NCBI GenBank assembly: GCA_934572445.1
Contig: CAKTLD010000114.1
Span: forward strand, 1-5,453
Source of the DNA: an uncultured Oscillospiraceae bacterium
GTDB lineage: Bacteria; Bacillota; Clostridia; Oscillospirales; Oscillospiraceae
DNA: 5,453 nucleotides
Direction: 5' to 3'
Shown: piece after piece, positions 1-5,453 of the stretch
Numbering within the stretch: position 1 is the stretch's first letter
Layout of the letters: each line of letters starts with the position of its first letter
Notes under the pieces: generated by a model
Told to the model about the DNA's origin: nothing
The model's input: the letters and a program-made list of their open reading frames with translations, nothing else
Databases searched by the model: none
Made by a program: the position numbers and the translations under genes

Positions 1-479
1 TCGTCGCGCGTCGCACCGAGAAGGGCGAAGTCCGTATAGTCGCGCACATCGACGATGAGCGTGTTGCCGCCGGACATACAAAGCGCTAAAAACGGCGGCT
101 CGAGCTCAGGGAAGGCTAAGTAATTCGCGGCGATGTGACCGCGGATGTGATGCACGGGGATGAGCGGCACGTTCAGCGCATAGGCCGCGCTTTTGGCAAA
201 GTTCAGCCCCACGAGCACCGCGCCGATCAGGCCCGGCGCGTAGGTCGCGGCCACGGCGTCGACGTCCTTTTTGGCAACGCCTGCCTCCTTGAGCGCCTGA
301 TCGGTCAGCGCGGCAATGGCCTCAATATGCTTGCGCGACGCGATCTCCGGCACAACGCCGCCGTAGAGCGCGTGCAGGTCGGCCTGCGACGCGATGGCGT
401 CGGAGAGGAGCTTGCGCCCATCCTCGACGACCGCAACAGCGGTCTCATCGCAGGAGGATTCAAAAGCGAGGATCTTCAT
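1..479 (-). CDS. tsaD: tRNA N6-adenosine threonylcarbamoyltransferase, N-terminal part (runs off the left edge)
   Basis: This is the first 159 codons of TsaD (Kae1/Qri7/YgjD family). TsaD transfers the threonylcarbamoyl group from threonylcarbamoyl-AMP to A37 of ANN-decoding tRNAs (t6A), in the cytoplasm, working with TsaB and TsaE; TsaC makes the substrate. Visible landmarks are the N-terminal ASKHA-fold motif [11 protein letters not shown] (residues 7-17), [13 protein letters not shown] (39-51), [11 protein letters not shown] (81-91), the metal-binding HxxxH as H111/H115 inside HHIRGH, and the SGGNT loop (136-140). These align without gaps to my recollection of E. coli YgjD in numbering. 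The start ATG has AAGGAGG about 10 nt upstream (minus strand, 490-496) and overlaps the rimI stop as ATGA, so the two genes are probably translationally coupled. The family usually has about 340 residues, so more than half lies outside the window. Compared with E. coli, the loop reads SGGN instead of SGGH and the metal motif has R where E. coli has E. Identification is secure. Confidence 0.97.
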   Translation of the reverse strand, partial: MKILAFESSCDETAVAVVEDGRKLLSDAIASQADLHALYGGVVPEIASRKHIEAIAALTDQALKEAGVAKKDVDAVAATYAPGLIGAVLVGLNFAKSAAYALNVPLIPVHHIRGHIAANYLAFPELEPPFLALCMSGGNTLIVDVRDYTDFALLGATRD

Positions 480-961
480 GCCTGAGACGCCTCCTTTTCG
501 CCGAATTCGCGCGTCATGATGATGGCATCCTCCCTCGGGTGCTCGTAATAATTCTTGCGCCGTCCCACGCCGCGGAAGCCGCGGCTGCCGTAGAGCGCGA
601 TGGCGGGGTAGTTGCTCGCGCGCACCTCCAGCGTCAAAAACGCGAGGCCGCTGCCCTCGGCAAAGCGGATGAATACGTCGAGAAGCTGCCCCGCCACGCC
701 GCCGCGGCGGCTCTCGGGCCGGACGGCGACGTTGGTGATGTAGCCCTCGCCCGCGATGGCGAGCAGCCCCGCGTAGCCGACGACGCTGCCGTCGTCCGCG
801 TCCAGCGCGACGAGAAAGGCCGAGCACGCGTTTTCCAGCTCCTCTGCGAGCATATTGCGCGACCAGGGCGTAGAGAAACACTCGCGCTCCAGCGCCGCGA
901 CTTCGTCAAGGTGCTCCGTCGTCATCGGGACGATGCGCACCTGCTTTTTCAAATGTTCCAT
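476..961 (-). CDS. rimI: Ribosomal-protein-alanine N-acetyltransferase RimI (GNAT family)
   Basis: A 161-residue GNAT acetyltransferase. The RimI family transfers acetyl from acetyl-CoA to protein N-termini, classically the N-terminal alanine of ribosomal protein S18, in the cytoplasm. Landmarks are ECFSTPWS (27-34), the acetyl-CoA pyrophosphate loop [14 protein letters not shown] (81-94), [19 protein letters not shown] (111-129) and [16 protein letters not shown] (134-149). E112 and Y124 fall where E. coli RimI has its catalytic Glu103 and Tyr115, with the same 12-residue spacing, so the enzyme should be active. The start at 961 is supported by GGAGG (969-973) 7 nt upstream; the gene follows the polA stop by 17 nt and overlaps tsaD by 4 nt, so it is the middle gene of a polA-rimI-tsaD operon. 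The rimI-tsaD pairing is common in Firmicutes and favours RimI over a generic GNAT protein. In vivo targets could extend beyond S18; that cannot be read from sequence. Confidence 0.93.
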   Translation of the reverse strand: MEHLKKQVRIVPMTTEHLDEVAALERECFSTPWSRNMLAEELENACSAFLVALDADDGSVVGYAGLLAIAGEGYITNVAVRPESRRGGVAGQLLDVFIRFAEGSGLAFLTLEVRASNYPAIALYGSRGFRGVGRRKNYYEHPREDAIIMTREFGEKEASQA

Positions 962-978
962 GATATTTCCTCCGCGCG

Positions 979-3630
979 TTACTTGGCCTCCAGCCAGTTT
1001 TTGCCCCAGTGGGCCTCCGCCGTCAGCGGGACGGAGAGCTGCATCGCGCCCTCCATCTCCTCAGTGAGAAGGCGTGCGACCGTCTCCTTTTCCGCCTCGG
1101 GACACTCGACGATCAGTTCGTCGTGGACCTGCAAAATGAGTCTTGCCTGTAGGTTTTCTTTGCGCAGCCGTTCATCGACGCGCACCATCGCGAGCTTGAT
1201 CACGTCCGCCGCCGTGCCCTGAATGGGCATGTTGCGCGCTACGCGCTCGCCGAATGAGCGGGTGTTGAAGTTGCTCGCCGTCAGCTCGGGCAGGGCGCGG
1301 CGGCGGTGCAGCAGCGTTTCAACATAGCCGAGCTCCTTCGCCTGCTCAACGACCTCGTCCATATAGCGGCGGATGCCGGGGAAACGCTCAAAATAGGTCT
1401 CGATATACGCCTTCGCCTCGGACACGGGCACGCCGATATCCTGTGCGAGCGAAAAGGCGGAAATGCCGTACACGATGCCGAAGTTGACGGCCTTCGCGTG
1501 CGAGCGCATCTGCTTGGTGACCTGATCGGCCGGCACGCCGAAGACCTGCGAGGCCGTGACGGTGTGGATATCCTCGCCGGTCAGAAACGCCTGCTTCATC
1601 GCCTCGTCGTCTGCGATGTGCGCGAGCAGCCGCAGCTCGATCTGGCTGTAATCCGCATCGACGAGCACGCAGCCGTCTGCGGGGACGAACATGCGGCGGA
1701 ATTCGCTGCCGAGCTGCGTGCGCGTGGGAATGTTCTGCAAATTCGGCTCGGTCGAGCTCAGTCGTCCCGTCGCCGTGACGGTCATCTGGAAGCTTGTGTG
1801 GATGCGCCCGTCGGGCGCAATGACCTTCAAAAGACCGTCACAGTAGGTCGAGCGGAACTTCGAGTACTGGCGGTACTGTAAGACTTCTTCCACGATGGGA
1901 TTTTCCCACCGCAGCCTCTCAAGCACGTCCGCGTTCGTCGACCAGCCGGTCTTCGTCTTCTTGCCGTGCGGGAGCTGCAGGCGCTCAAAGAGCACCTCGC
2001 CGAGCTGCTTGGGGGAGTTGATGTTGAACGGTCCGCCGGCCTCTTCATAGATGTGCTGCTCAAGCGTTTTGAGCTGCGCCTCCATCTCGCTGCCGAACGC
2101 CGCGAGGGCGTTCGCATCGACGCGCATGCCCGCGTGCTCCATGCGCGCGAGCACGGCGCAGAGGGGCAGCTCTACCTGATAATAGAGCTCGTGCAGCCCG
2201 CGCTTTTCGATTTCGGGGGCAAAGGCCTCATACAGCGCGTCGACGGCGGAGGTGTAAATGTGGAACGCCGTCTCGGCTTCGATCGTGTCGCCGAGCATCG
2301 AGAAAGCGTCGGGGGCAAGATGCTTCGGCTCGGCGAGCGTCTGGTGGAAGTATGCGGCGAAAAGCGACGCAATGTCGTATTTGCCCGCTGTCGCGTCGAG
2401 CAGATACCCCGCGAGCGCGACGTCGAAGACGAAGCCTTCAATGGGAAGGCTGTTTTCCAGCAGCGTGCGCTGCAGATCCTTGACGTTGTGGCTGACTTTT
2501 TTGATGTCGCCCGAGAACAGGGCGCGCAGCAGCGCGTTCCAGTCGCCCTCGTAGCGGCTGAAGTAGAACTCGGCGGAGACGGCGGAATTTTCGCCCATAT
2601 CGCAGTCGACGATCACGCCGGAGAGGTCGGGCAGCGCCAGGAGCGTGACGTGTTCCGCCTTGCGGAAGAGGGCGAGATATTCCCCGGCCTTTTCCGCTGT
2701 GATCACGACCTCCGCGGTCACGGCGCAGCTGGCCGGTTCGGCATCGGCAGGAGGATCGGCGGGCGGCTTGAGGCCGTATTTGTCGATAAGCTTCGTGAAC
2801 TCCAGCTTCATAAAGAGCGGATAGAGCGCGTCCGACGGTGCCTTGCGCAGGTTGTCCTGCGGGGCAAATTCCAGCGGCGCATCCGTCATGATGGTCGCAA
2901 GGTGGAAGCTCTGATGCGCGCTCGCCTCGCCCTCGGTGAGCTTTTTGATAACGTTGGGCTTTGCTTCAATATCTGGGAGAAGCCGATAAATCTCATCGAT
3001 GCTCTGGTATTTCTGGATGAGCGCCATGGCCGTCTTTTCGCCGACACCCGGCACGCCGGGGATGTTGTCGCTCGCGTCGCCCATCAGGGCCTTGAGATCG
3101 ACGATGTGGATGGGCGCGAAGCCATAGCTTTCGAAAAACGTCTCGGGCGTCATGTCCTTCGTCGTGGTCTGACCCATGCGTGTGGAGATGAGCTTGACGG
3201 TCGTATGCTCGGTCACGAGCTGGAGGGAATCCTTGTCTCCCGTGGCGACGACGCAGTCCCAGCCTGATGCTTCGCACTTGCGCGAGATCGTGCCGATCAG
3301 GTCGTCGGCTTCAAAGCCCGCGAGCTCGTAGCGCGGGATGTTCATCGCGTCGAGCACATCCTTGAGCACCGGCATCTGCATGGCGAGCTCTTCGGGCATG
3401 GCGTGGCGCGTTGCTTTGTAGCCCTCATATTCAAGATGCCGGAATGTCGGCTCGCGGCGGTCGAAGGCGACGCACAGCGCTTCGGGTTTCTCCTCGTCGA
3501 GCAAGCGCCCGAGCATCGTCAGAAAGCCGAAGATCGCGTGGGTGAAAAAGCCGTCGCGCGTGGTGAGCGGACGGACGCCGTAATAGGCGCGGTTGATAAT
3601 GGAGTTGCCGTCGAGTACCATGAGCTTCAT
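979..3630 (-). CDS. polA: DNA polymerase I with inactive proofreading domain
   Basis: An 883-residue family A DNA polymerase for Okazaki-primer removal and repair gap filling. Domain order: 5' nuclease (about 1-285), Pro/Ala-rich linker (288-303), 3'-5' exonuclease-like domain (about 305-480), polymerase (about 485-883). The 5' nuclease acidic residues are present: D7, D57, E107/D109/D110 (EADD), D132/D134 (GDKD), D185/D188 (GDASDN), followed by the helix-hairpin-helix PGVPGVGEKTA. Polymerase motif A is DADYSQIELR with catalytic D660; motif B has R709, K713, F717, Y721; motif C is QVHDELIVE with H836/D837/E838. F717 is at the position where Phe disfavours dideoxynucleotides. In the middle domain the DxE motif is replaced by L-A-L (about 331-333) and I see no proper YxxxD, so proofreading is probably lost, as in Bacillus-type Pol I. 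An upstream in-frame TTG at 3654 would add 8 residues, but it lies just outside the strong ribosome binding site, so the ATG at 3630 (MKLMVLDGNS) is preferred. It is first in the operon with rimI and tsaD. Confidence 0.97.
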   Translation of the reverse strand: MKLMVLDGNSIINRAYYGVRPLTTRDGFFTHAIFGFLTMLGRLLDEEKPEALCVAFDRREPTFRHLEYEGYKATRHAMPEELAMQMPVLKDVLDAMNIPRYELAGFEADDLIGTISRKCEASGWDCVVATGDKDSLQLVTEHTTVKLISTRMGQTTTKDMTPETFFESYGFAPIHIVDLKALMGDASDNIPGVPGVGEKTAMALIQKYQSIDEIYRLLPDIEAKPNVIKKLTEGEASAHQSFHLATIMTDAPLEFAPQDNLRKAPSDALYPLFMKLEFTKLIDKYGLKPPADPPADAEPASCAVTAEVVITAEKAGEYLALFRKAEHVTLLALPDLSGVIVDCDMGENSAVSAEFYFSRYEGDWNALLRALFSGDIKKVSHNVKDLQRTLLENSLPIEGFVFDVALAGYLLDATAGKYDIASLFAAYFHQTLAEPKHLAPDAFSMLGDTIEAETAFHIYTSAVDALYEAFAPEIEKRGLHELYYQVELPLCAVLARMEHAGMRVDANALAAFGSEMEAQLKTLEQHIYEEAGGPFNINSPKQLGEVLFERLQLPHGKKTKTGWSTNADVLERLRWENPIVEEVLQYRQYSKFRSTYCDGLLKVIAPDGRIHTSFQMTVTATGRLSSTEPNLQNIPTRTQLGSEFRRMFVPADGCVLVDADYSQIELRLLAHIADDEAMKQAFLTGEDIHTVTASQVFGVPADQVTKQMRSHAKAVNFGIVYGISAFSLAQDIGVPVSEAKAYIETYFERFPGIRRYMDEVVEQAKELGYVETLLHRRRALPELTASNFNTRSFGERVARNMPIQGTAADVIKLAMVRVDERLRKENLQARLILQVHDELIVECPEAEKETVARLLTEEMEGAMQLSVPLTAEAHWGKNWLEAK

Positions 3631-3638
3631 GGGCAGTA

Positions 3639-3645
3639 CCCTCCC
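3639..3645 (-). promoter_or_regulatory. Ribosome binding site that sets the polA start
   Basis: Minus-strand GGGAGGG lies 8 nt before the ATG at 3630. It decides the start: the longer reading frame opens with TTG at 3654 and has no comparable site, and the GGGAGGG would fall inside its first codons. The family N-terminus (a few residues before the LDGNS nuclease motif) also fits the ATG. Confidence 0.8.
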
Positions 3646-3670
3646 GAAAAGCAAAATTTTTACTTCTTAC

Positions 3671-3699
3671 AGTATACCGCAAAGCCGCACAAAACACAA
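3671..3699 (-). promoter_or_regulatory. Predicted sigma-A promoter of the polA-rimI-tsaD operon
   Basis: On the minus strand TTGTGT (3699-3694) is followed after 17 bp by TATACT (3676-3671). The -10 box matches TATAAT at five of six positions and the -35 keeps the TTG. Transcription would start near 3664, giving a leader of about 34 nt before the polA ATG. No other promoter is seen between polA, rimI and tsaD, so all three are probably transcribed from here. Confidence 0.6.
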
Positions 3700-3715
3700 C
3701 AGCAAGTGGGACGCA

Positions 3716-3728
3716 TCCTGCGGCAGGA
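3716..3728. promoter_or_regulatory. Perfect 6-1-6 palindrome between divergent promoters (candidate operator)
   Basis: TCCTGC-G-GCAGGA is a perfect dyad with a single central base. It lies upstream of both predicted -35 boxes and, by the predicted start sites, outside both transcripts, so it would act as DNA and not RNA. The form suits a dimeric regulator, but I do not recognise the site as that of any named regulator. Confidence 0.4.
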
Positions 3729-3736
3729 CGAAGAAA

Positions 3737-3745
3737 TTGCGGCAA
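3737..3745. promoter_or_regulatory. Small 4-1-4 palindrome sharing the TGCGGCA core
   Basis: TTGC-G-GCAA shares its central TGCGGCA with the larger palindrome; the cores begin 19 bp apart (3719 and 3738). On the opposite strand TGCGG recurs at 3685-3689 and 3677-3681, the second copy abutting the polA -10 box. It is suggestive of a repeated half-site but too short to stand alone. Confidence 0.25.
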
Positions 3746-3760
3746 ATATCGACGGGATAC

Positions 3761-3789
3761 TTGCTTTTTCTTGGCAGAGCCTTTATAAT
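3761..3789 (+). promoter_or_regulatory. Predicted sigma-A promoter of the purine permease gene
   Basis: TTGCTT (3761-3766), a 17-bp spacer and a perfect TATAAT (3784-3789). Transcription would begin near 3796, leaving a leader of about 76 nt. The -35 matches only the TTG of the consensus, which would leave room for an activator. A better-looking TTGGCA at 3771-3776 is only 7 bp from the -10 and so cannot serve as its -35. Confidence 0.65.
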
Positions 3790-3795
3790 ATTATT

Positions 3796-3831
3796 GCAAA
3801 TTTGTTTTGCCTCCTGAAAATTTTTTAGGAG
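3796..3831 (+). promoter_or_regulatory. Two adjacent stem-loops at the 5' end of the permease mRNA
   Basis: Stem-loop 1 pairs GCAAA (3796-3800) with TTTGC (3806-3810) around a 5-nt loop. Stem-loop 2 follows directly: CTCCT (3811-3815) pairs with AGGAG (3827-3831), extended inward by a G-T pair and three A-T pairs to a 3-nt loop. Stem-loop 1 begins at about the predicted first transcribed base. The second arm buries an AGGAG that sits 1 nt before an in-frame ATG at 3833. No T run follows on either strand, so it is not a terminator. A 5'-terminal stabiliser or a translation control element are both possible. Confidence 0.4.
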
Positions 3832-3861
3832 AATGCACAAAAACGCATCAAAACAAAGAAA

Positions 3862-3866
3862 GGGAG
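3862..3866 (+). promoter_or_regulatory. Ribosome binding site that sets the permease start
   Basis: GGGAG lies 5 nt before the ATG at 3872. The in-frame ATG at 3833 has AGGAG only 1 nt away, too close for normal initiation, and would add 13 charged and polar residues (including HKN, KQRK) not expected in this family. The ATG at 3872 gives MEKLFKLKANGTTVRTE, a typical AzgA-family beginning. Confidence 0.7.
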
Positions 3867-3871
3867 AAACT

Positions 3872-5305
3872 ATGGAAAAACTGTTTAAGCTCAAGGCCAA
3901 CGGTACTACCGTGAGAACGGAACTGCTGGCCGGCCTGACCACGTTCATGACGATGGCCTACATCATCGCCCTGAACCCCAACCTCCTTACCGGCTTTGCT
4001 GTCGGTACCCCGCTGTGGAACGGTGTGTTCCTTGCCACCTGCATCGCCTCCGCCATCGGCACGATCTGCATGGCCTTCATGGCCAACAAGCCCTTCGTTA
4101 TGGCGCCGGGCATGGGACTCAACAGCTTCTTTGCTGTGGTCGTGTCCAACATCGCGGTCATCAATAACTGCGAGTATGAGAACGCCTTCCAGGCCGGTCT
4201 CGTCATCATTCTGGTCGAGGGCATCGTGTTCCTCATTCTCACGCTCTTAAAGGTGCGCGAGAAGATCGTGGAGGCCATCCCCCTCGGCGTGCGTTACGGC
4301 ATCGCTCCCGCCATCGGCCTGATGCTGATGAACATCGGCCTTGGCTCCAACGTCGGCATCTATGCCGAGGGCAACGGCTTCGCCAGCCCCTTCTACATCA
4401 TGCGCGACTTCTTCGGTGCCCTGACGCCCAGCATCATCAAGGGCAGCATGGGCGATGTGGGCTACCACACCATGGTTCTGACCGCTGTCACCGCCTTCCT
4501 CGGCGTTTTCGTGATGGTCGTTCTGGCCAAGAAGGGCATCAAGGCTGCGGTTCTGCTCGGCATGCTCTTCTCCTCCGTCCTCTACTGGGCGGGCAGCGCC
4601 ATCTTCCTGCATGTCAATCCGTTTGCGTCCCTCGCCACGGCGAGCTTCGTGCCCCCCTTCGCCGACATGGTCTCCACGACGCTCTTCAAGTTTGACTTCG
4701 CCGGCTTTGTGAACATCGGCTGGTTCACCGCCGTCACGCTGATCATCACCTTCTGCATGATCGACATGTTCGACACCATCGGCACCCTCGTCGGCACGGC
4801 CTCCCGCGCCGGTATGGTCGATGAAGAGGGCAACATGCCCCAGATGAAGGAAGCTCTGCTCTCCGACGCCATTGGTACGGTCGCGGGCGCCTGCACCGGT
4901 ACCTCCACCGTTACTACCTTCATTGAGTCTGCCTCCGGTGTTGAGGCAGGCGGCCGCACCGGTCTCACTGCTCTGACCACCGCGGTGCTCTTCCTCGCCT
5001 GCATGTTCCTCGCCCCCATCGCCGCCATCATCCCGGGTGCTGCGACCTCCGCGGCCCTGATCTATGTCGGCGTGCTGATGCTCCAGGGCCTCAAGAACGT
5101 CAACTTCGAGGATATGGATCAGATGCTCCCCGTGTCCATCATGCTGATCGGTATGCCCATTTCCGGCTCTATCGGCCATGCCATCGGTCTGGGTCTGATC
5201 TCCTACACCTTCGTTAAGGTCTTCTCCGGCAAGGCCAAGGAAGTCAGCGTACTGACCTATGTCATCTCCGCGCTGTTCCTCATCAAGTTCTTTGCTGTTG
5301 TGTAA
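3872..5305 (+). CDS. NCS2 family purine permease, AzgA/PbuG type (hypoxanthine/guanine or adenine uptake)
   Basis: A 477-residue polytopic inner-membrane protein, predicted to import purine bases by cation symport for salvage. The N-terminus carries the AzgA-type signature TELLAGLTTFMTMAYI (16-31) before NPNLL. Further marks are APGMGLNSFFAV (78-89), FCMIDMFDTIGTLVG with D298/D301 (294-308), SDAIGTVAGA with D332, TSTVTTFIESASGVEAGG with E352 (344-361), and the late helices around 371-400 and 418-443. These acidic residues lie in the helices that form the purine site in the NCS2 fold. About a dozen hydrophobic segments are visible (e.g. 17-38, 50-71, 105-126, 196-219, 277-298, 418-440). It is somewhat longer than my recollection of PbuG and AdeP (about 430-450 aa); extra length may lie in loops near 155-195 and 245-275. 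Codons lean strongly to C-ending forms, suggesting good expression. It stands alone in the plus direction, divergent from polA. Guanine/hypoxanthine and adenine transporters cannot be told apart here. Confidence 0.92.
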   Translation: MEKLFKLKANGTTVRTELLAGLTTFMTMAYIIALNPNLLTGFAVGTPLWNGVFLATCIASAIGTICMAFMANKPFVMAPGMGLNSFFAVVVSNIAVINNCEYENAFQAGLVIILVEGIVFLILTLLKVREKIVEAIPLGVRYGIAPAIGLMLMNIGLGSNVGIYAEGNGFASPFYIMRDFFGALTPSIIKGSMGDVGYHTMVLTAVTAFLGVFVMVVLAKKGIKAAVLLGMLFSSVLYWAGSAIFLHVNPFASLATASFVPPFADMVSTTLFKFDFAGFVNIGWFTAVTLIITFCMIDMFDTIGTLVGTASRAGMVDEEGNMPQMKEALLSDAIGTVAGACTGTSTVTTFIESASGVEAGGRTGLTALTTAVLFLACMFLAPIAAIIPGAATSAALIYVGVLMLQGLKNVNFEDMDQMLPVSIMLIGMPISGSIGHAIGLGLISYTFVKVFSGKAKEVSVLTYVISALFLIKFFAVV

Positions 5306-5322
5306 GTGTTTTCAACAAAATG

Positions 5323-5350
5323 AAAAAGAGAGCGCCGAAGGGAGCGGCTC
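5323..5350 (-). terminator. Possible minus-strand terminator for a convergent gene
   Basis: Read on the minus strand, GAGC (5350-5347) pairs with GCTC (5333-5330). With a two-base bulge, C-G pairs at 5346/5336 and 5345/5337 extend the stem. TCTTTTT (5329-5323) follows. The stem is imperfect. It lies about 40 nt beyond the predicted stop of the minus-strand reading frame at the right edge, which is where a terminator would be expected. Confidence 0.35.
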
Positions 5351-5378
5351 AATAAAACAGTATAATGTTTTCGGGGAG

Positions 5379-5404
5379 GCGGCATGAGTAATCATGCCGC
5401 TTTT
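5379..5404 (+). terminator. Rho-independent terminator after the permease gene
   Basis: A perfect 9-bp stem GCGGCATGA / TCATGCCGC closes a GTAA loop (5388-5391) and is followed by TTTT (5401-5404). It lies 73 nt beyond the permease stop with no other plus-strand gene between, so it ends that transcript. The T run is short. On the minus strand the hairpin is followed by CCTCCCC, so it is not a symmetric two-way terminator. Confidence 0.75.
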
Positions 5405-5453
5405 CCGTTCATAACGTCATAGAGTAAATTGGCGGGAAGTATGCCGATATAGT
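5392..5453 (-). CDS. Possible C-terminus of a convergent gene, product unknown
   Basis: From the right edge the minus strand can be read as YIGILPANLLYDVMNGKAA followed by TGA at 5394-5392. The text looks protein-like (a hydrophobic stretch with a polar, basic tail), whereas the other two minus-strand frames stop at 5409 and 5418 with less natural composition. A T-rich candidate terminator lies 40 nt downstream. I do not recognise the protein. Nineteen codons without a stop are expected by chance in GC-rich DNA, so this is a tentative call. Confidence 0.35.
   Translation of the reverse strand, partial: YIGILPANLLYDVMNGKAA

Larger units (their letters stand above)
3701..3765. repeat. Wide inverted repeat flanking the divergent promoter core
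   Basis: AGCAAGT (3701-3707) and its exact reverse complement ACTTGCT (3759-3765) are 51 bp apart. The left arm touches the polA -35 box and the right arm overlaps the permease -35 box. The arms enclose both small palindromes described separately. A 7-bp pair is not rare in a region this size, so the case for function rests on position, not on length. Confidence 0.35.

Noticed and set aside
539..1222. Plus-strand frame of 227 codons across rimI and the end of polA
   Set aside because: It spans two real minus-strand genes and their junction, with an Ala/Arg-rich translation that lacks any recognisable domain.
1966..3267. Long plus-strand open frame (433 codons) opposite polA
   Set aside because: It lies wholly antisense to a clearly conserved polA, its translation is rich in Arg, Gly, Val and Glu with no domain, and such frames are expected opposite GC-rich genes.
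3654..3654. Longer PolA starting at TTG 3654
   Set aside because: The ATG at 3630 has GGGAGGG at good spacing and matches the usual family N-terminus; the TTG has no ribosome binding site in front of it.
3811..3831. Leader hairpin as an intrinsic terminator
   Set aside because: Neither strand has a T run after the stem; the thymines are inside the stem-loop itself.
3790..3871. Purine riboswitch before the permease gene
   Set aside because: The conserved core segments of the purine aptamer (such as TTTCTACC and the pairing loops) are absent, and the predicted leader of about 76 nt has only two short AT-rich hairpins.
4247..5179. Long minus-strand open frame (310 codons) opposite the permease
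   Set aside because: Its composition is His/Gly/Asp/Glu-rich low-complexity text produced by the complement of C-ending codons for hydrophobic residues; no motif and no convincing start.
5361..5366. Perfect TATAAT in the permease 3' region as a promoter
   Set aside because: The sequence 16-18 bp upstream (around AAGGGA) does not resemble a -35 box, there is no extended -10, and only the terminator follows.
5384..5422. Twelve-codon plus-strand ORF with a GGAGG 4 nt before its ATG
   Set aside because: The ATG and first codons are the terminator stem itself, no promoter is credible, and the minus-strand reading of the same bases looks more protein-like.

Overview
The window looks like chromosomal housekeeping DNA from a GC-rich, low-oxygen-type Firmicute, most likely a gut member of the Clostridia in or near Oscillospiraceae. 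The evidence for this is the high-GC coding sequence, the strong GGAGG-type ribosome binding sites, the style of the PolA, RimI and TsaD sequences, and an AzgA-type purine permease. The family-level placement is an inference from how the proteins read, not from a search. No phage, transposon, CRISPR array or defence gene is visible.

Left part (1-3630, minus strand): three genes in the order polA, rimI, tsaD form a tight operon. polA encodes DNA polymerase I (883 aa from the better-supported start). It has an intact 5' nuclease and polymerase, but the central 3'-5' exonuclease domain lacks the residues needed for proofreading. A 17-bp gap with a strong ribosome binding site leads to rimI, a GNAT-family ribosomal-protein N-acetyltransferase. 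The rimI stop overlaps the tsaD start by four bases (ATGA). tsaD, the catalytic enzyme for t6A modification of tRNA, runs off the left edge after 159 codons. The operon therefore joins a DNA repair/replication enzyme to two translation-quality genes. The usual partner gene tsaB is not between polA and rimI.

Middle (3631-3871): a 241-bp AT-rich divergent intergenic region carries a promoter on each side, TTGTGT-N17-TATACT for polA and TTGCTT-N17-TATAAT for the permease. Between them lie a perfect 6-1-6 palindrome, a smaller 4-1-4 palindrome with the same TGCGGCA core, and a wide 7-bp inverted repeat whose arms sit against the two -35 boxes. The predicted permease mRNA begins with two back-to-back stem-loops. 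No purine riboswitch aptamer is recognisable.

Right part (3872-5453): one plus-strand gene encodes a 477-aa NCS2 permease of the AzgA/PbuG type, predicted to take up hypoxanthine/guanine or adenine. It is followed by a perfect 9-bp hairpin with a T run. The last ~60 bases can be read on the minus strand as the C-terminus of a convergent gene whose stop codon lies inside that terminator hairpin. A weaker minus-strand terminator follows it. I see nothing that amounts to a new biological system; the points worth a second look are regulatory (the divergent intergenic region, the permease leader and the convergent gene ends).
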